From: Brachionus koreanus
Lineage: Eukaryota > Rotifera > Eurotatoria > Ploima > Brachionidae
Direction of reading: 5' to 3'
Assembly (NCBI GenBank): GCA_016987375.1
Contig: PJRA01000036.1
Location: 22,924-48,580, forward strand
Length of the DNA stretch: 25,657 nucleotides
Shown here piece after piece: positions 20,301-25,657 of the stretch (the first letter of the stretch is position 1; each line of letters opens with the position of its first letter). The notes under the pieces were generated by a model that saw only the letters and a program-made list of their open reading frames with translations, was not told the DNA's origin and searched no databases. The position numbers and the translations under genes are program-made.

Positions 20301-23300
20301 TTACCAGAATGGTCTAAAAAATGCACTTTTGCACCATGTTGCATTTAGAGAACTTACTTTTGATCTCTAGAAAAAAAATTATTAGAATTTTTGACATTTT
20401 TTTTGTTCTATGGTATTAAATTTCACAAAAGTTTTCTATTTTATCAAAACTGATTTTATTAATAAACTTAACTGTATATTATTCTAAAAACGTTAAAATA
20501 TAATTTATAATTTAAAATTATGTAAAAAAGACATAATTTTTTAAAAATATTTATTAACTGTTATCATCCCTATATTTTTACCCATCAATTTTGTTATAAA
20601 ATAATATTTTGACCGAAAGAAAACACCGTTTAATTGACGATGTTATTATTTAAAAAAATAGTAGTCTTAAACAATTAAAATTGAACAAAATCAATTCCCA
20701 ACATTTTTTCAGATGAGTCTTTATTTTTAAGCGTCACCAATTTTATATACTGTTTATTATCAAAAAGAAGAAGTTGGTATCCTAAACTTTGAGGAAAAAT
20801 AAATTGTTATTTTGAATTTAAAAAGGTTAACTTTTGTAAAAAAGTCCAAACAGCTTTTGAATTGGGCTTATAAATGGAGATCATCAATAGAGATACTTTT
20901 TTTATCCTTATTTAATTGTTTTGTAAAAAAGGATCTGCTTGAATAATAAAAATAAGCATCTAATTAAATATTTTTTATCCCACTTTCTTATTATTTTAAA
21001 ATGAATTCAACGATATTGATATCATAAATTGTTAAATTTCCAATTTTCAATTTCCAACAATCAGTCAATCTCACGTCTTGGCGTCCATTTTGAACCAATT
21101 TGAAAAGAAAAAGATAGATATGTTTATTTAATTGTTTTAGAGAAAAAATATTAACCCTCTCTAAACTCATAAACAAATTTTTAAAAAGATTTTTTTTCCA
21201 ATACAAGCATTGTAATAAAACAGTATATTAAAGTAATATTTGTGATTGAAAACTTGATTAAAAATTAAAAATTAAAAAAATTAATCTATTTTAAATTAAT
21301 TTTCAAAAATTTTAAATAAGGAATTCATCAAGAATTCAATTCTTCTTTCTCACAATATTAAAAGAAAATATATAAATACAATTTACATGGTTTTACTTGA
21401 AATGATTTTTATTGCTTTGAAAATATTATTTAATATTTGATCGTGTTAATATTGTTATGGTAAACTTTCGAAGTTATTCTCCAAAAATACAATTTAATTA
21501 TAGTATAATTTGAGTGTGGTAGAAAGCATAAAAAAGAGAAAGAAACGTAAATTTAAAAAAAATTAAATGAAAAATTAATCGAAATTTTTTTATAAAAAAT
21601 ATTTTTTATCAATAAAGAATATTTTTTAATGAAAAAGCTACTCCAATGATACAGCAAGTATATAACTTATTTTAGTGACTGTCTAAATTAAATTCTTTTG
21701 ACTAAATCTAAGAATTAACAAAAACAAAATGTTAAAAGTTTTAAATTGCTTACATGCAGTTGATAGCTCTTTCTTTTACTTCCTGGTCAATATCGGTTTG
21801 TTTCAAGCGAGTGAGAGTAGCAGAATAGAACTCCTCTACGTATTGTCTGCAATTGTTGCTTTCTTTTAAAGAGCTGCGCATTATTTTTGACAAGTGTTGG
21901 CCAACTAAAAGAGCATCTGATGCAATTTTGTAAAAATTATCTTGGATGCATTTCAAAACAAGCTAAAAAAAGAGTAACGAAAAATTATTTAATTTTGTAA
22001 AAATATACTTGAATGATAGATTCCAAATATGGATGAAATAGTTTTTCTTCATGGGTTAAAATTAGATTGTATAGAAAATTAAGTGTATCAATTTTCATAT
22101 TCGAAGTAGATAATTTATCACTATAAAATCAAAATTAATGCTTAGAACAGAAATAAATAGACTTTTGAAGTTTACTTCAGTGAAAATATAATTCCTTGAA
22201 TGACAACATTAAAATGATTAGCCAAAGCGCCTGGATACACGTTGACCAGCTGAGTCAATAAAGTGAAGCATCCCTGACGAGTCTTAGCATTTTTGTTTTT
22301 AAATAATTTTTGTATGGCTTTTACAATCATGTTTATTTGCGATTTAAGCAACTGAATTGATTTCTCTTCGGTTTCCAACTGCTTTATGTCCAAAAACTGT
22401 TTAGATTTAAGTATCAATGGCTTCGTTTGCTGCAAAATTGTAATGTAAACATTAAATATGTCAGATTTAACAGTTTCTTCCCTTTCTATTTATATTAAAC
22501 AATTAAATTTTTTTTAAGAAAACATCAGTCTTATTTATTTATCACATGATCAAAAAATTTTCATTAAGAGAATTGCAACAAAAGTTCAAACCTGTTTTTA
22601 AGTCTGATTTTAGTCAGGTATAATAATATTTTTTCTATAAATAATTTATTAAAAAAATTTTTTATTATTTTTTTTTTGATTTTTAAATTAAGACATAGTT
22701 TATTTAATTAAGATTTGATATTCTTAAAATAATTTTTAGATTTAAATTTTAAATATTTACATCTCTGATCTTTTTTTTTCATTTTGTGTTAGATTTTTTT
22801 AATTTAAAAAAAAAAAAAACAAAATTTTGCTAACACATTTTCCATGTTTCATTGCATGGAAAGTCTAAATCAAATTTCAACTGTCAGCTTATTTTTTTTA
22901 ATTATTTTTTTTATCAGTTAATTGATATTATCGAATATTTAAAACTTTTTTAATCAGAAATTGTACTGCTAGATGTAGAAGTTATTATTATTTGAAATTT
23001 AATTCATCTTTTATAAAAAGTTAATTTCTAAATGAAAAATATGATTTTTTTAGGATAATAAAATCAAAACCAATTATTAACTTTTTTTTGCACTTGTCAA
23101 AATATAGAATAATCTTTGACAATTACCTTCAAAGCTGTTAAGTTAAAACTCTCTCTAATTATTTGGTGAAAAAAATAAAAATTAAAAATTTTCTGAAATA
23201 TTGCACAAAAAATCTAAAAACATGAAAATGTAAAAATTTAAAATTATTTTCCACACACAACTAATACAAATTTAGATTTAAATTTCGAAGGATAATGCTA

Positions 23301-24902
23301 TGAATGATAAGAATAACAAAAATAAATAAATTCTCTATGATTTTTGGTTTTATATGAAAAATTTTATTCTAATGTTAACAAATAAGACTGATCCTTAAAA
23401 GATAATAAATAAAATTTACCTTTAAATCGGCTTATCAGTACAGGAGAGACTTCACTATAAAACATGTAGAGTAATTCTCGTCTAGTGCCAATTATGGCGT
23501 CCAAACATTTTGCAGCAGCTCTTCGAATCCTCCAACTTACATCATCATCGTCTGAATATTCCTCTAGATCCCTGCAACAAAAAAAAAAATTTTCTCAAAT
23601 TCAGCAATTAAAACATTAACTTTAAATAAAGAATACTCTTCTTGATCGAAGTCTCCTTCATCAACATCCATTTCCTCTTCATCATCGTAATTATAATTTG
23701 GATCATAAGAAATATATTTAAGACACAAATCTAAAATCTAAAAAATATAAATATTTTTAACATTTATTGATATTTTTGCGTTTTCGTTTTACTTGTTTGA
23801 TAAACGGGGTTATTTCTTTAGGACATCTTCTAACAAATGATTCAAAGGCCTGCAATGAATATTCAACAATTTCTTCATCCTTGCTGTTACAATAAAAAAC
23901 AATCAGCGGAATAATACAATCTAAATTTTGGCCTATTCTCTGACCAGCAGTGCGACTTATGGCACTCAAACATTGAATGTATGTTTTTGTCAAGGAATTG
24001 GACTGCTTTTTTTTCAACTCATTTAAAAGAAGAGTTAAAAGTTCATCAAATAGGACCGAATTACAACTAGCCACTAGGTATCCAATAGCCAAAATAACTC
24101 GTTTTCTAACTGCCAGTCTAGGGCTTATTAATTGAACTTTGAGACAAGATAAAATTTGCGGATGAAAGCTGACTAGACTATTTCCAAAATGGTTTAGTAT
24201 GTCTGCCATTATATCAAGAATTTCTAGTTGAACTGAAGCGTCATCCTTTAAATAAAAAAATTTTAAAAATTAAAAAAAAACAACTATTTTTGTTATAATT
24301 AAAAAAAATTACTTTTTGAATGGAATTTAGTAGACGGCCGGTTATTTTTTTGACTACATTAGAACTTATTTGTGAAGATATGTGCGGCAATTGATTAATG
24401 ACAGTTTTAAGGCCAATAGAAGAAATATCCTTTAGCTGTTCTTTATCGGAAAGCATGTTAGAGCACAATGTCTCAACAATTGTTTCTACTTGAAATTCTT
24501 TGGTTTTGGCAACCAAAGGACCTAAGCTTTAAGTTTTTTATAGATTTATATAGAAATATTAATATTTTTTTTTCATACCATTTAACAGCCAAATTTTGCA
24601 CTTCACCATTTTTGTCTTCAAGAAGTTTTAATAATGTTTTGACAATCTAAACAAATTTTAAAGTCATTTATCAATTTGTTATGTTTTCATTTCATACTTT
24701 TCTTTCACTGTCGTCATCAAGTTTTATGGAATCGCTTTGAAGTTCTGCCATTAAATCATTGGTAGCCATAAAACGAAAGTCTTTGTCGACCGATGTCATC
24801 TTGTTAGATGTTTATTATTAAGTAATTTTATAAGTATATCAATGAACAGGTTACTTTTTCCAATAAAGTTGGTAAATTTGATATTTGATATTGGTTAGAC
24901 AT
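17332..24902 (-). CDS. CAND1: CAND1, cullin-associated NEDD8-dissociated protein 1 (17 exons)
   Basis: CAND1 is a HEAT-repeat solenoid that wraps un-neddylated cullin-RBX1 and exchanges substrate receptors of SCF-type ubiquitin ligases. Exons on the minus strand: 24902-24855, 24799-24698, 24646-24579, 24526-24313, 24245-23793, 23737-23637, 23571-23420, 22485-22176, 22120-22009, 21962-21754, 19705-19574, 19514-19292, 19234-19040, 18978-18719, 18661-18205, 18146-17657, 17606-17332. All introns are GT-AG and the phases agree throughout, giving 1266 codons plus stop (vertebrate CAND1 is about 1230). Family landmarks include [13 protein letters not shown] near the N terminus, [49 protein letters not shown] followed by an acidic loop (about residues 315-345), [60 protein letters not shown], and the C-terminal TIP120 domain starting LYNETKV (about 1087) with [22 protein letters not shown]. 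Oddities are a 20-residue insert at 1066-1085 and a longer loop in exon 14. The start has a close match to the family N terminus ([10 protein letters not shown]). Confidence 0.97.
17336..17341 (-). terminator. Poly(A) signal overlapping the CAND1 C-terminal codons
   Basis: AATAAA lies within the last codons (GAA ATA AAT TAA), so cleavage 10-30 nt downstream would leave a 3' untranslated region of only about 10-30 nt. No other AATAAA occurs on this strand until 17167. Confidence 0.3.
17928..17987 (-). other. CAND1: 60-nt in-frame candidate optional intron (exitron) in CAND1 exon 16
   Basis: On the minus strand the segment starts GTGAGTGAAG, a strong donor, and ends CTTCTACTTTGATGCAG, a pyrimidine-containing acceptor. 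Its length is a multiple of three and it has no stop. It encodes residues 1066-1085, which are absent from other CAND1 proteins I know. Removal joins RDLITMSR to YLYNETKV, one residue short of the vertebrate length at this point. Its size falls within the 46-67 nt of the neighbouring introns. Against an intron: its base composition (27 G or C of 60) is like coding sequence and unlike the A+T-rich introns, and [10 protein letters not shown] resembles the family helix DTVLPHLYNE. Both readings are open. Confidence 0.5.
19706..21753 (-). other. CAND1: CAND1 intron 10, 2048 nt
   Basis: The largest intron, thirty-fold longer than most in the gene. Its ends are GTAAGC and TTAAAG. No coding region is recognised. 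The ORF-like stretch at 20991-21206 has no similarity I can name. A diverged inverted repeat at about 20113-20432 suggests an old mobile-element insertion. Confidence 0.85.
20113..20432. repeat. Diverged inverted repeat in CAND1 intron 10
   Basis: The left arm near 20113-20135 (TTTAGTGAAATTTGGTAC) matches the reverse complement of the right arm near 20410-20432 (TTTTGTGAAATTTAATAC) at all but three positions, and an A-rich tail follows inside each arm. Both arms are preceded by AAAACTTTTGT. The spacer of about 280 nt has more mixed composition and no coding sequence. It looks like a small decayed inverted-repeat element. Confidence 0.4.
22486..23419 (-). other. CAND1: CAND1 intron 7, 934 nt
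   Basis: Donor GTAAAT and acceptor AAATAG delimit a long intron splitting a Glu codon (phase 1). It is A+T-rich with no coding content. One 24-nt hairpin (TTTCCATG, 8-nt loop, CATGGAAA) lies at 22839-22862. Confidence 0.85.
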
Positions 24903-25657
24903 TTTTGTTCAGCTTTTTATTAATCTAAGGAAAAATTTTATTTTATTATTTTATTTTAAAATTGAAATTTTCAAATTAGTGGATCAAATCGGAAAATTTT
25001 AAATGTTGTTTTCATATTTTAAAAATAAATTTAAAGCATATTTCTGTGTTAAAATTTTTTTGCATTATGTGATTTATTTTAGAGTTGCAAATTTTTGTTC
25101 AAATAAGATTAATTCATGTAACTACATTTTACAAGACAAATAAAAATCTTCATAATTAAAAAATGAACAAAAAAATCCCTAATTTAATTACTAATTAATA
25201 TATTTTTTAAGAGTTAAACTAAACTTTTCGAGTAGAAAGTTACAGAACAAATTAAATGGAAATTAAATCGCATCTTTTTTTTTCCGAAAGAATGATACCG
25301 TTTTGAAAAATAAAAAAATAAGAAAATTGATTACTAATTTTTAATAATTTTTTTAATATAATTGGGTTGCTGATAAATGACGAGAATTACAAATAACGAG
25401 ATAAGCTAAAAAATGCAGATAACAAGAATAAATCATTAAGAATATGAGCGAAAATGGCATTAATAAACAATGTATATCAAAATTTGACCGAAAATCAGCA
25501 AAAGCAAGTTTGATCAGTAAAATTAGAATTGAGAAAAAACAAAGATGCAATCTAAACTATTTGTAAACTTTTTTTTTCATATATTTCATATAAACAAATT
25601 TTTTTTTATTATGTAAATTTTATTTTCCAAGGATATTTTGGATTTAAAATAAGGAAA
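24903..25657 (-). other. Upstream region of CAND1
   Basis: No second gene is seen. On the minus strand a splice-acceptor-like TTTTTCCTTAG ends at 24925, 22 nt before the CAND1 start codon. The rest is A+T-rich. A 65-codon frame at 25353-25550 starts with a hydrophobic, signal-like stretch but has no similarity I recognise and is probably chance. No clear TATA box or initiator could be picked. Confidence 0.5.

Noticed and set aside
20991..21206. 71-codon minus-strand frame within CAND1 intron 10
   Set aside because: No similarity recognised, low complexity, and inside an intron whose flanking exons join in phase without it.
25353..25550. 65-codon minus-strand frame with a hydrophobic, signal-peptide-like start
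   Set aside because: No recognisable domain, and composition fits chance in A+T-rich DNA; no promoter or splice support.

Overview
The window is a very A+T-rich animal sequence with spliceosomal introns. It is mostly non-coding in its left half and contains one complete, recognisable protein-coding gene at the right. Short GT-AG introns, microsatellites, mariner and LINE relics, and above all a cluster of miR-36-type hairpins point to a protostome invertebrate outside the arthropods that lost miR-36, for example a lophotrochozoan or another miR-36-bearing worm-like lineage. The species cannot be fixed from the sequence.

Layout. 1-10,400: gene-poor A+T-rich DNA with a (GT)n microsatellite, a polypyrimidine tract and a few isolated hairpins; the first ~480 bases could be the 3' end of a gene lying to the left. 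10,400-11,160: an exact RFX X-box and C-rich and TATA-like motifs, a possible promoter zone. 11,165-11,477: three consecutive hairpins on the + strand, each carrying UCACCGGGU at the start of a predicted 3p arm. This is a miR-35/36-family microRNA cluster and the most notable find. 12,240-14,972: a transposon graveyard with one decayed mariner transposase (-), a second shorter mariner-like fragment (-) and a decayed LINE reverse transcriptase (+). 15,934-17,103: a probable non-autonomous DNA transposon bounded by short inverted repeats next to TA. It has ACATGT-centred palindromes clustered near both ends and a broken PHD-like zinc finger inside.

17,332-24,902 (-): a full CAND1 gene (cullin-associated NEDD8-dissociated protein 1), which I resolve into 17 exons whose lengths sum to an open frame of 1266 codons plus stop. 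Fourteen introns are 46-67 nt; two are long (934 and 2048 nt). Within exon 16 an in-frame 60-nt segment has perfect splice-site ends, matches the size of the short introns, and sits where the family has no extra residues. It is either a retained or optional intron (exitron) or a lineage-specific 20-residue insert.

The genes do not form an evident functional unit. CAND1 acts in SCF/cullin ubiquitin-ligase exchange. The microRNA cluster is a separate + strand transcription unit with its own possible promoter signals. The transposon relics lie between them.
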